From positions 339,591 through 403,590 of the forward strand of contig NC_026499.1 of the NCBI RefSeq assembly GCF_000328475.2: a DNA stretch of 64,000 nucleotides. The letters run 5' to 3'. Both the position numbers and the translations under genes were made by a program. The stretch is from Mycosarcoma maydis. Taxonomy: Eukaryota; Basidiomycota; Ustilaginomycetes; Ustilaginales. The first letter of the stretch is position 1. Each line of letters opens with the position of its first letter. Below are positions 10,901-20,032 of the stretch, one piece after another. The notes under the pieces were generated by a model, which saw nothing but the letters and a program-made list of their open reading frames with translations, was not told the origin of the DNA and did not search any database.

Positions 10901-13556
10901 CTGGTTTGTTGTTGAAGACAGCATGATCCAGGCACTCAGTCACGCCGGTCGACCCGAAGCGGCTACCACGCATCGACACCGCATCATCACCGCTGGCGGC
11001 ACGCCTAGTCCGACTTCGTACGCTGCTCTCATCGCTACGATTCGCGATACGACTGACGATGCCTCCATCGCCCAGGAGCTCTTTGACGAATCGCAGCGCT
11101 TCGGAGTACGTCCAACGGCTTATCTTTTTAACACGGTCATCTCGAAGCTCTCGCGCGCACGCAAGGCGGATCGAGCGCTGCAGCTTTTCGACGAAATGGT
11201 TACCAACTTCCGCATCAAGCCCACCAGCGTTACCTATGGAGCTGTCATCAACGCCTGCACGCGTATCGGCGACGAGCAACGCGCAGTTCACATGTTTGAG
11301 CGCATGGAGCGGGATCCAGCCTTCAAGCCTCGTGTGCCGCCGTACAACACGATGATGCAGTTCTTCATTCAGAGCGTGCCTGATCGTCAAAAGGCGCTTG
11401 TGTACTATCACAAGATGCTGGATGCCGGCGTCGAGCCCAGCGCGCATACCTACAAGCTACTGCTCGACCTGTTTGGCGCCATTGAACCCGTAGATCCTCT
11501 CGAGATGGAACGCGTCTTTGCAGAGCTCACCAGCAAACGCTCAGTGACGGTGCAGAGTACGCACTGGGCTTCGCTGATCAACTGCTACGGATGCATGCTC
11601 GACGATCTGGATCGCGCGGTTGCTACGTTTGACTCGATTGCCTCGCACCCTTCGTCGCAAAGGCGCAAGGATGGTGCACGTATGCCAGATGCGGTCGCAT
11701 TCGAAGCGCTTCTGGCCGTGTTTGTTGCGCACAACCGGACCGACCTGATGCGTTCACACTTGGAAAAAATGAAGCAGGCGGGACTACAGATGACAGCGTA
11801 CGTGGCTAATTTGCTGATCCGCGGCTTCTCGATGGAGCAAGGGGAGGCCGGATTGAACGAGGCGCGTGCTCTGTTTGAGAGTATGGGTGAGCCCGCTGCT
11901 GGTGTTGCTGCGGCAGGCAACCATCCTCCACGAGCGCATGGTGCTGGTGCTCCTATCTCTGATGACGCGCCGGTCGTGCTTTCGTCAGTTCGACCTGCCG
12001 ATGTGACGGCTGGGTCGCACAGCGCTGATGCTCCATTTGCATCGGTGCAACGTGAGCCGTCGACGTACGAAGCCATGATGCGCGCCGAGCTTGAGCACGG
12101 CCACGCTGATCGCGCAGCTGCTCTGGTGGATCGGATGGAGGCACGAGCGTTCCCACCTGCGCTCATTGTACGTGCTCGTGCGCTCGTGTCGGAAGGTCTG
12201 GCTTCGACTGCTGCAGCCAACTCTGCGACCGCTGCCGAGGCTGTGGGCGGCGACGCTTTCACCTATGCTCGCTTGACGTTTGGGCAGACTTCTCCTCGAC
12301 TGAGGCCTACAAGTCTGTACCGGGCGCCATTGACGGATGGTGGCGCCAACAAGGGTATCAGTGGCATGTCGGTGCGCCACGCCTCGACGATGGCTGGTAG
12401 CGGAGCAGCTGCACCAGCGCCCGGACCACCCAAGCCGAACAGCGCGTTCACCATCTTTGACCGAGCTACCAAGAGGCTGCAAAAGGACCGAGCTGCGCTG
12501 AAGCCGTCGATTTCCAAGAGCCAATTTGGCTATGGCTTTGACGACAACTCAAAGCGGGGGGAGGCGTCGCGTCAGACTGACTACGTACGTCATGCCATCG
12601 CCGAATCGCTTGCGGATCGTGTGCAGGACATCAAGCGAGACTTGACGACGATTGTTGAACTGGGAGCGGGACCTGGGTTGCTGCGTCACTACTTGGATGC
12701 CCAAGGATGCAGCACCAAGAAGATCATCATGTGCGACACGAGCGAGGCGCTGCTGAATCGCGATCGGCACCTGGATGACCAGTTTGGATTCGAGTTTGAG
12801 CGTCGGGTGATGGATGAAGAGATGCTGCCATTCGAGGAGGCTTCGTTGGATTGCGTTGTTTTCAGCGGCGGTCTGCACTGGACGAACGATCTTCCAGGCG
12901 TGCTCATCCAGATTCGACGTGCGCTCAAGCCAGACGGTGTTTTCATTGGAGCGCTGTGCGGTGGCGATACGCTGTTTGAGCTACGAACGAGCCTGCAATT
13001 GGCTGAGCAGGAGCGAGAAGGCGGCATCTCTGCGCGCATTTCGCCGATGGCTGACACACGCGACATGGCATCTTTGCTGTCTCGTGCGGGCTTCACGATC
13101 CCGACGGTCGACGTCGATGAGGTTTCGGTGGGCTACCCGAGCATGTACGAGCTGATGCACGATCTTCGTGATATGGGCGAGTCCAATGCGGTCATCAACC
13201 GTCGAGGCCAGCTGCGTCGCGATACGATGCTCGCGGCTGGTGCCATTTACGAGTCGCTGCACGGTCAGCAGGAGAGCGAGGGTGCGGGTGAGGGCGAGCG
13301 TGCTGAGCAGCAAGGGGTGCCAGCGACGTTCCAGTTGATCTTTCTGATCGGATGGAGCCCTTCGCCGACGCAACCCAAGCCGTTGAAGCGAGGCAGTGCA
13401 CAGTCGAGTCTCAAGGACGTCTTGGCGGCTGCAGACGGCGATATGCAGCGACAGATGCAGAGCGAGACGGACGAAAAGCAGCGTGAGCAATGGATGAAGT
13501 CGATGGAGCAGTCTGAAAACAACCACAACAACCACAACCACAACAACAAAAGCTAA
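7914..13556 (+). CDS. Mitochondrial PPR protein (CYA-5-like) fused to NDUFAF5-type methyltransferase
   Basis: One uninterrupted 1880-residue frame starting at ATG 7914. Residues 1-45 are rich in Ala, Ser, Arg and His with no acidic residues, like a mitochondrial presequence. Residues from about 230 to 1430 carry degenerate pentatricopeptide repeats (for example around YNTMMQFF and TYGAVINACTRIGDEQRA), in the arrangement of fungal CYA-5 proteins, which act on mitochondrial COX1 mRNA. From about residue 1505 the protein becomes a Rossmann methyltransferase: FDRATKRLQKDRA, SAM motif VELGAGPGLL at 1581-1590, then FSGGLHWTNDLPG and GALCGGDTLFELR. These are characteristic of NDUFAF5, a complex I assembly factor acting on an arginine of NDUFS7. 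Between them (about 1455-1495) lies an Arg/Ser/Ala-rich stretch with an internal Met at 1485 (base 12366) and RHAST, resembling a second presequence. The two halves normally occur as separate proteins, so the fusion is the oddity. Domain identities are strong; whether one polypeptide is made is unproven. Confidence 0.85.
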   Translation: MPVSSAAKLASHIWRGAAQSAASAAHNSANSFRGAFHGASNSSASSTGSSASGWASGLSSGGSSAGAGAGGAKFHAGRGTHFSYQHTGRALSQASSTPNSDTNNKSNDEEDEIRRQKAYKLRLDGQHSYERSMLASPGHLTNSHLQVRFRHAFAAKQAPLFVTASEHTGNSQDADASSQTQRRAASTLTANPSEATSDAGAPSISTTHSTNAHDRVYHELRSAISRKDAYQIRLSVDAFNALPKEQKTTAGFNMVMESLLAIRSHGQTVREITDTYNDMIHTGLSPNSRTYTVLVKALCARDAETAAASTLPPSDATSADADAAATTEDNFGQALKLMSVCHSSRLQFDDQKAYNAVLSSCALRGDVDRALSVLDLLERSMFANTDAYTFKHLIRTFAQDPQLKPDETQQMQESRKLAACKQVFDEFLLASQKPDWNHKDNSIVWSSLIEAHFALNDPAGAIKLFEKMLQGGDNVPALHHTIISSVITGFLDSGDTATALHWFIKVTSMQAANTAPHSMSSDSQPMPSIKSIEYLITKLAESGDDLLEPLQRVFHVYLQRCVELHRYAQLETLIALASANSVRAQRLLQAGSAQEANAALDRALDAAASFFSREATSLARLSPSNLESKISTIVSTIFQLTEVLLTADRVVDAGCTLTYARIFLDKFDLAAESYQPFAVQLSQLASRFFTTNSPATANDAHPASIRLFASAEYLAPVLREAGLLDEHVAASLADLYRSVHAQSSDVVLNLPLSNDAWTMILEAFCFEELNVRPLNLDAYKADGIPMVLHDIAKLPAAASEGSESSADRASIDTTKAVQVTLARYGQEALALLPEWTTQKISTVAEQEAQDVAAVRDETSSETGSASQLSTSTPATTPPQQHSPLHRQDLPAPTLSCTTSGTCSSTLSFPAVQVVDTDFGHKLISLARPSGQKEAPRVFEEVIEQTKVGNFAHPEGIAVLIGAFGRLGNVDRVEQLYAMAQHVLHALVGDPTWQTNAWFVVEDSMIQALSHAGRPEAATTHRHRIITAGGTPSPTSYAALIATIRDTTDDASIAQELFDESQRFGVRPTAYLFNTVISKLSRARKADRALQLFDEMVTNFRIKPTSVTYGAVINACTRIGDEQRAVHMFERMERDPAFKPRVPPYNTMMQFFIQSVPDRQKALVYYHKMLDAGVEPSAHTYKLLLDLFGAIEPVDPLEMERVFAELTSKRSVTVQSTHWASLINCYGCMLDDLDRAVATFDSIASHPSSQRRKDGARMPDAVAFEALLAVFVAHNRTDLMRSHLEKMKQAGLQMTAYVANLLIRGFSMEQGEAGLNEARALFESMGEPAAGVAAAGNHPPRAHGAGAPISDDAPVVLSSVRPADVTAGSHSADAPFASVQREPSTYEAMMRAELEHGHADRAAALVDRMEARAFPPALIVRARALVSEGLASTAAANSATAAEAVGGDAFTYARLTFGQTSPRLRPTSLYRAPLTDGGANKGISGMSVRHASTMAGSGAAAPAPGPPKPNSAFTIFDRATKRLQKDRAALKPSISKSQFGYGFDDNSKRGEASRQTDYVRHAIAESLADRVQDIKRDLTTIVELGAGPGLLRHYLDAQGCSTKKIIMCDTSEALLNRDRHLDDQFGFEFERRVMDEEMLPFEEASLDCVVFSGGLHWTNDLPGVLIQIRRALKPDGVFIGALCGGDTLFELRTSLQLAEQEREGGISARISPMADTRDMASLLSRAGFTIPTVDVDEVSVGYPSMYELMHDLRDMGESNAVINRRGQLRRDTMLAAGAIYESLHGQQESEGAGEGERAEQQGVPATFQLIFLIGWSPSPTQPKPLKRGSAQSSLKDVLAAADGDMQRQMQSETDEKQREQWMKSMEQSENNHNNHNHNNKS

Positions 13557-14160
13557 TCTTGCATCTCGACACCACCCTTCACACTTTCTCCAACATGCCA
13601 GCCGGTTGGGCTTGTTTGTATACATGTATTTGTACCTGCTTGGTTTCGCTAGAATCAGACGCACTGTCCACTTTTCCACGTTCTCGTAACCAACAGGTAG
13701 CCAGCAGATAACCAACAAGTAACCAACAGGGGTGAATAGAGTGGTTGAAGCGGCTGCTTGGGGGTTGGATGGTCAGGGAGCGAAGCGCAAAGCACGAGAA
13801 TCGGCGCCGGTGTTGGTTTCAGATGTCGCACGTCTGCGCATATACTCGCGACTCGCACCACCGCGACTGTGTGCGAATAGACAGCGACAAGATTCACGAT
13901 CCGTGATTTTTGACGTGTGTTGCTCGCTTCCGTGTTCGCTCAGCCACGCTCGGCCAAGAACTGCTCCAAAACTCGTGACTCGAGGACGCGACCCGGCCAA
14001 GCACGAATCACGAATCGGTGGAAATGTGTGATTCACGATTTTCGTGATTCGTGATTGTTGCAGCTTCCAACATGCGCAGTCCCAAGTCACGAGTCGCGCT
14101 GCGTTGTGCTGTGCTTTAAACAAGAATCTTGATAGAATGCTAGAATTCCAGGAAATCCAA

Positions 14161-14226
14161 GATTTACGATTTACGATTTACGATTCACGATCGATTTACG
14201 ATTCACGATTCACGATTCACGATTCA
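14161..14226. repeat. Mixed heptamer array GATTTAC / GATTCAC
   Basis: Consecutive 7-bp units, first GATTTAC copies then GATTCAC copies, with one short interruption (GATC). It shows a single-base unit switch (T to C) within one array. Confidence 0.95.
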
Positions 14227-14270
14227 ACAAGAGCGTGTGGGTGAGTGTGACTGTGTGCGCGCACGGTCGC

Positions 14271-14316
14271 AATCACGAATCACGAATCACGAATCACGAA
14301 TCACGCATCACGCATC
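14271..14316. repeat. Tandem heptamer AATCACG, about 6.5 copies
   Basis: Five identical units followed by two variants (CATCACG-like). The unit differs from ATTCACG at the second base and appears in both strand senses across the window. Confidence 0.95.
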
Positions 14317-14433
14317 GTGTGTGTGAATCTTGAATGCGCAGTGTGCTGCGTGGAAAGCGTGTGGAAGCGTGGCTAAAAAGCTGAAAAGGCTAAAAAGCTA
14401 AAAAGTGTCAGACGCTTGGCACGGCTGCTCACA

Positions 14434-14453
14434 GTCACGAGTCACGAGTCATG
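14434..14453. repeat. Short heptamer array GTCACGA
   Basis: Nearly three copies (GTCACGA, GTCACGA, GTCATGA) followed by a GAGT run. This is another 7-bp unit of the same TCACGA-containing family. Confidence 0.8.
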
Positions 14454-15001
14454 AGTGAGTGAGTGTCACTCTGTCACTGTCACAACTCTGTGACTGTGTG
14501 TCAGTCAGACGATTCACGAGAGAGGAGACCCTGAAGAGCAACACACGCAGGACAGCGACTACGGACCGTGGACGTGCGAGCGAATGACGAATTGAATTCA
14601 CTCTGCTACTACTCATTCTTCACCCTCCTCGTCTCTGCCATCACCATAATCCTCCTTTGTCGCAACGTGCTTGCTGAATGCTGCTGCTTGCTGGCTGCTG
14701 GTCGCCGTCGCGCCCTCCTCACCCTGTCTCAAGCCACATTCTTTTTTGATACCCGCCTTCATTTCACGTTCTCGCTTCCGATCCTCTGCTCTCTGCAGCT
14801 TACGCACCAACCGCAGCACAGGCGATCAACTTTGTATCTGCACTGCACACCCTGCTCCTCTACTCTCTACCACCTCAAGCTCGGGATTCAGTTCGTCATC
14901 CGCACTGCACTCGTCCGAAGAGTCGTACCTTGTCATCCGATTTCAAGGTGCATGGCCCAGATCCAGTACCACACTTGCCACCTCCATAGAGCTCCGCCAT
15001 C

Positions 15002-18000
15002 ATGGCCGACTCGGGCAACATCAAGGTCGTCGTACGATGTCGTCCCATGAACTCGAGAGAAAGAAATCGGGGCGCGTCTAACCTGATCGAGTTTGTAGAC
15101 CAGCACCAACTCATCCTTTCACCCCCCAACGAAGCCGACACAAAAGAAAACAGCAAAGCCACCAAGAAAAAATCCATGCCCTTCTCGTTTGATCGCGCCT
15201 ACGACGAACACACCGAACAGGACGACCTCTTCCAGTACATTGGCGTCGAACTTTTACAGCATGCCTTCAACGGCTTCAACACCTGTGTCTTTGCTTACGG
15301 CCAGACCGGTTCCGGCAAATCACACTCCATGGTCGGGTACGCTCAAGCCAAAGGTATCATTCCCCTCACCTGTGCTCGCCTCTTTGAAGATATCAACCAA
15401 AAGACCGCCGCCGATCCTAACCTCAAAATCAGCGTCGAGGTCAGCTACATTGAGATCTACAACGAGAAAGTTCGAGACTTGCTCAATCCAAAAAACAAGG
15501 GCAATCTCAAAGTAAGAGAGCATCCTAGCCTAGGTCCCTACGTCGAGGATCTCAGCAAGCTCGTCGTTGCCAGTTATCCCGATATCATGAACCTCATGGA
15601 CGAAGGCAACAAGGCCAGGACCGTCGCTGCCACCAACATGAACGAGACCAGTTCGCGTTCGCACGCCGTTTTCACGCTTGTCCTCACACAAAAGCGCTTC
15701 GATGTCCAGACCAAACTCGAGGCCGAAAAGGTATCACGCATCTCGATGGTCGACCTGGCAGGTTCCGAACGCGCCAACTCGACAGGTGCCACCGGTGCAC
15801 GTCTCAAGGAAGGCGCCAACATCAATCGCTCCCTCACCACTCTCGGAAAAGTCATTGCCGCTCTCGCCATAGCAAGTTCGGCTGTCGAGCCCGTCAAGGG
15901 CGCCAAAAAACCAAAAACCGCCAGCCTAGATAGCTTTGTACCTTATCGTGATTCAGTCCTCACCTGGTTGCTCAAGGACAGTCTCGGCGGAAACTCCAAG
16001 ACGGCCATGATTGCCGCCATCTCGCCAGCAGACTACGAAGAGACTCTCAGTACGCTCCGTTATGCCGATCAGGCCAAAAAAATCAAGAACAAGGCCGTCG
16101 TCAACGAGGACCCCAACGCAAAACTCATCCGCGAACTCAAGGAAGAGCTCGAGCTGCTTCGCACACGCGTCTCGGGCGGAGGTGGCGCCGATGGAGAGAG
16201 CAACTGGGACCCATCAATACCACCCGACAAGCAGGTCGTTCGCTACCAGACCAAAACCGGTGAGATCAAAACCGTCACCAAGGCCGAGTTGCAGGAACAG
16301 CTCGAGCAGAGCGAAAAGATCATGAGCAGCCTCAACGAAAGCTGGGAGGAGAAGCTCACAAAAACGCAAGAAATTCAAAAGGAGCGCGAAAAGGCTCTCG
16401 AAGAGCTCGGCATCTCGGTCGACAAGGGCAACGTCGGCGTTCATACGCCCAAGAAACTGCCCCATCTCGTCAACCTCAACGAGGATCCGCTCATGTCCGA
16501 GTGTCTCATCTATCAGATCAAGCCCGGTCATACACTGGTTGGCAACCTAGACAGCGGTCCCGACGTTCATATCAAGCTCAGCGGCACCAAGATCTTGAAC
16601 AAGCACTGCATGTTTGATCATCAGGACGGCCTTGTCACGGTCACCGCCATGCCGGACAGCATGACCATGGTCAACGGCAAACGTCTTGCACCAGACGAGC
16701 CAAAGAGGCTTCGATCGGGTTACAGAGTTATCCTCGGCGACTTTCATGTTTTTCGCTTCAACCATCCCGAAGAGGTTCGAAAGGCGCGAGATCGTGTCCG
16801 GTCCACCCTTGCTCTGTCCACGGGCGAAGCGCACAACGAAACGCTCATCGATGGCGACTTGCCCTCCACTCGTCCTGACTCGCCTGCTTCCGGAGACGTC
16901 GATTGGACCTATGCTCGCCGAGAGTACACCATGGCCAAACTCAACGGTCAGAATGTCAACTTTGACAACCTCAACGAGGAGGACCTCGAAAAGTTGTTCG
17001 AAGACATCTCGCGGGCTCGATCCAAAAAGTCGATGGGAAGCGTACTCGGTCGTCCCGAGAGCCGAGCCAGTCTGTTTGACGATAATGCCAGCGAGTCGGC
17101 GAGCTCGGTTATCCGACCGTACTCGCATGGCGCACTCACCGACGATACGAGCATCGATCCCTGGAGTCAGGCAGGCAGCGAGATGGGTTCGATGCGCTTC
17201 AGTGCCGGTACGCCGATCAAGGAGAATGCCTACACCGGTGCGGGCGCCTCGTCGCCGGCGCTTGTTGCTGCAAGCCACAGGGAGACCGAGTCACTGAGGG
17301 CAAAAGTGCGCGAGTACGAGGAAAAGTTGACCCGTATGGCCAACGGTTCGCCCCGCCTAGCCGATGAGCCTATCGAATACAGCGACACACAGAAGGCACT
17401 GCTACGAAAAGTGCTCGTCAAGTGGAAGGCACACACCAAGGTATCGATGGCCGAAGACGCTCTTTGTAAGGCGGTGCTCGTCAAGGAAGCCAACGTAATC
17501 AGCAAGGAGCTCGCCAAGCGCGTCACGTATCAATACACCATAGTTGATGACTTTCCCCTCGCTGTGCCCACCTCAGGCGTCGAAGCCATTGCCGGTCTCA
17601 CCGAATTCGATGACGTCTCCGATCCCGATCTCGCTTCATGCGCAAAACCATGCATGGGCATCAAGGTGCTCGACTATCTTCACTCGACCTGCTACGTTTG
17701 GTCCATGCCAAAATTTGAACAGCGTCTGCAAAAGATGCGCAACCTATACACGTTTGTCGACAAACCCGAATACTCGAAACACTTGAACTGGTCCGATCCT
17801 TTCTACGAGGCACCTCATCCGACTTATGCCTTTGTGGCGAGTACGTTGGTACCACTGACCCCGCTCTCTAGGCAGTTGTCGGCCAAGTATCGATTGCCGC
17901 TGCACGATCGACATACAGCCAAGCAGATCGGGTGGTGCAGCGTTTCGGTGAAATTTGTCAGTCTATCCCCGGTACCCGTCAGTGCAAGAGCGGGAGGCAC

Positions 18001-20032
18001 GGCTTTGCCGGCGCCAAGTGGATCGCGTAACCCCAGCTCACCAACGTCTTCATCTTGTACGAACGGTATCGTGAATCCACTTGTAGGGCAGAAGCTCGGA
18101 TTCCAGATCTTGGTGGATGCCATCTCGGGCATCTCGAGCGACGACTTTGCCAGCATCCATCTTCAAGTCAAGCTCAGCTCTTTTGCCGGAAACGAATTGG
18201 GCAAGGACGAGATCTACACCTCGATCCCTGTGGATCTGGTCAACCAAGAGTCGTTGGCCGAAGTGCGACTGCGCAGGACGCTCTCGTTTGTATTGACACC
18301 GGAAACGATCCAGTGGCTGCGCACGGGAGCAGCGCCGATCGAGGTGTATGCGAAATTGCGACCGCATTACCTTGTTGCACTGGAGCAGCACGACAGTGCG
18401 AGGGAGAGCGAGGGCCAACAGCACGCCGCTGCGTTTGTACCACTCCATGACGATTCCCGGTCCTTAACGGCAGGCCAGCAAAAGACCATGTCAAATACCA
18501 TCAAGGAGCGACTCTCGGAGAACGAGATGCGGAACGAGGAACGACATTTCATCTTGGCCTCTGTGCAGATTTGCGAGTTGGACGCATCTGGAGAGTACAT
18601 GCCTGTGCCCGTGCGGGCGTCATCGGCGCTCGATCCGGGGTCGTTCTTCCTTCGACAAGGGTTGCAGCGGAAACTGGTGTTGCAGTTGGCGCACGATTCC
18701 GGTCGTCAATTTTTGTGGAGCAGAGTGACAAAGTTGGAGCTGGCAGACGTGCGACTTTTGGACAGCCGAGGTAGAGTGCATGGAGGCAAAGCTTCCGACG
18801 CCGTCCAACTGAAAACGCCGCTCAAGCAGCAGTCGGTGGAATTTGCCAACAATGGGACGAGCCAACTCGAGCTGTGGGCTTGGTGGGACAGCAGCGTCCA
18901 CGATAGTCTGCATCTCAATCGGACGACGAGCGCTGGACATCGAGTGCTGATCCGACTCTCGTTCGAGATCCAAGTGGATCGCTGCAGTGCACCGGCGGCG
19001 TTCAGCATGGACCTGGCCGTGTCGATCAATGGCAGGGACGCAAAGCCACCGGGAAGGCTGATGAGCTTCATCGAAGGATCGACAAGCATGACCAAGACAA
19101 GCGCGATCTTTGAGGTCAGGCTGGTGCCACCGATGATGAAGCGGCCGTGCGAGCTTTGGAGGTTGGATACGGGCAGCAAGTACGTGAGGGGACAGGAGAT
19201 GTTGGGAGGGTGGAAGGCAAGAGGCGTGAGCTTGGTTGGAGATCATGCGGCGTTGGTGCAAAGGGAGAGGCGGAGGGCGGAGGTGGAGGGTGTGAGGGCG
19301 ACGTTGAAGGGGCGCTCTGCGATGATGAGGAATGTAGATGATGCCAACGCGGAGAGTAAGGAGGAGTTGGCGGCGAGGGTGGTGGCGGTGTGGCAGCGCG
19401 CTGTGAGGGATTCGAAGGTGGGAGTGGTGATCGGAGTGCAGCCCAGTACGAATGCCGCGAGTGCAGGCGGGACCACGTGTAAGACTGGTGCGGATGGACT
19501 GGTTGGCATGTTCGCAGCACCATCCGCGGTGGACGGTACGAATGGGTTGGGAATTGACAATCTGAGCGCATCCTCTTCACCGGCCAAGATCGAGCGCACT
19601 CGATCCACTTGGTCGTCAACCGCACCGGCACCGGCACCGGCACCGTCAGCACCGGCAGCACCGGCGGCGCTGACGGCAATTGTCGCACTGCTCCCACGCA
19701 CTGCCACCACATCTCATCGGGGCTACCTCTGGATCCCGCTCGAAACAATCACAGACACGTGGGTGCGTCGATTCTTGGTGCTCCGTCGTCCGTTTCTGCA
19801 TATCTACGAGTCGAATGCTCAAGTGGACGAGGTGATGGTCATCAACGTCGAAGCCGTCAGGGTGGAGTACGACGAAAATACGGAACGCCTGCTGGGAAAG
19901 CAGAATGTGTTTGCGGTGTATACCGCCAACAACAGCTACTTTTTCCAGGCTGACTCGGACAAGGATCGCCAAGTGTGGATGAAGCTCCTGGACGGCTCGT
20001 ACAACGGCGATGCGGGCCATGTGTTTTGCTGA
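15002..20032 (+). CDS. kin3: Kinesin-3 motor protein (Unc104/KIF1A family)
   Basis: A 1676-residue single-exon protein starting at ATG 15002, typical in length for fungal Kinesin-3. It moves early endosomes and their cargo toward microtubule plus ends. Seen: N-terminal motor (about 1-370) with KVVVRCRPMNSRE, P-loop GQTGSGKS near 100-107, switch I NETSSRSHAVF and switch II DLAGSERANSTG; a Lys-rich loop; neck and coiled segments; a forkhead-associated domain (about 500-600, including HTLVGNLDSG and NKHCMFDH); a KIF1-type middle region; an Ala/Pro-rich linker (APAPAPAP) near 1540; and a C-terminal PH domain (about 1570-1670, RGYLWIPLETITDTWVRRF) that would bind phosphoinositides on the cargo membrane. 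The domain order FHA then PH at the C-terminus separates it from kinesin-1. The gene is intact. Confidence 0.95.
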   Translation: MADSGNIKVVVRCRPMNSRERNRGASNLIEFVDQHQLILSPPNEADTKENSKATKKKSMPFSFDRAYDEHTEQDDLFQYIGVELLQHAFNGFNTCVFAYGQTGSGKSHSMVGYAQAKGIIPLTCARLFEDINQKTAADPNLKISVEVSYIEIYNEKVRDLLNPKNKGNLKVREHPSLGPYVEDLSKLVVASYPDIMNLMDEGNKARTVAATNMNETSSRSHAVFTLVLTQKRFDVQTKLEAEKVSRISMVDLAGSERANSTGATGARLKEGANINRSLTTLGKVIAALAIASSAVEPVKGAKKPKTASLDSFVPYRDSVLTWLLKDSLGGNSKTAMIAAISPADYEETLSTLRYADQAKKIKNKAVVNEDPNAKLIRELKEELELLRTRVSGGGGADGESNWDPSIPPDKQVVRYQTKTGEIKTVTKAELQEQLEQSEKIMSSLNESWEEKLTKTQEIQKEREKALEELGISVDKGNVGVHTPKKLPHLVNLNEDPLMSECLIYQIKPGHTLVGNLDSGPDVHIKLSGTKILNKHCMFDHQDGLVTVTAMPDSMTMVNGKRLAPDEPKRLRSGYRVILGDFHVFRFNHPEEVRKARDRVRSTLALSTGEAHNETLIDGDLPSTRPDSPASGDVDWTYARREYTMAKLNGQNVNFDNLNEEDLEKLFEDISRARSKKSMGSVLGRPESRASLFDDNASESASSVIRPYSHGALTDDTSIDPWSQAGSEMGSMRFSAGTPIKENAYTGAGASSPALVAASHRETESLRAKVREYEEKLTRMANGSPRLADEPIEYSDTQKALLRKVLVKWKAHTKVSMAEDALCKAVLVKEANVISKELAKRVTYQYTIVDDFPLAVPTSGVEAIAGLTEFDDVSDPDLASCAKPCMGIKVLDYLHSTCYVWSMPKFEQRLQKMRNLYTFVDKPEYSKHLNWSDPFYEAPHPTYAFVASTLVPLTPLSRQLSAKYRLPLHDRHTAKQIGWCSVSVKFVSLSPVPVSARAGGTALPAPSGSRNPSSPTSSSCTNGIVNPLVGQKLGFQILVDAISGISSDDFASIHLQVKLSSFAGNELGKDEIYTSIPVDLVNQESLAEVRLRRTLSFVLTPETIQWLRTGAAPIEVYAKLRPHYLVALEQHDSARESEGQQHAAAFVPLHDDSRSLTAGQQKTMSNTIKERLSENEMRNEERHFILASVQICELDASGEYMPVPVRASSALDPGSFFLRQGLQRKLVLQLAHDSGRQFLWSRVTKLELADVRLLDSRGRVHGGKASDAVQLKTPLKQQSVEFANNGTSQLELWAWWDSSVHDSLHLNRTTSAGHRVLIRLSFEIQVDRCSAPAAFSMDLAVSINGRDAKPPGRLMSFIEGSTSMTKTSAIFEVRLVPPMMKRPCELWRLDTGSKYVRGQEMLGGWKARGVSLVGDHAALVQRERRRAEVEGVRATLKGRSAMMRNVDDANAESKEELAARVVAVWQRAVRDSKVGVVIGVQPSTNAASAGGTTCKTGADGLVGMFAAPSAVDGTNGLGIDNLSASSSPAKIERTRSTWSSTAPAPAPAPSAPAAPAALTAIVALLPRTATTSHRGYLWIPLETITDTWVRRFLVLRRPFLHIYESNAQVDEVMVINVEAVRVEYDENTERLLGKQNVFAVYTANNSYFFQADSDKDRQVWMKLLDGSYNGDAGHVFC

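Larger units (their letters stand above)
13557..15001. other. Intergenic region rich in TCACGA-type repeats; kinesin leader
   Basis: No gene recognised. The stretch 13850-14530 is dense in TCACGA/TCGTGA words and contains the arrays at 14161-14226, 14271-14316 and 14434-14453 as well as an AAAAAGCT-type array at about 14370-14405. Bases 14590-15000 are pyrimidine-rich and probably form the promoter and 5' leader of the Kinesin-3 gene. Confidence 0.65.

Noticed and set aside
12981..13718. 245-codon minus-strand frame under the methyltransferase end
   Set aside because: Covers the methyltransferase coding sequence in antisense and includes a poly-Val run caused by AACCAC repeats.
6458..14316. 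CRISPR-like array of repeats
   Set aside because: Units are 7 bp without spacers and the sequence is eukaryotic; these are simple tandem repeats.
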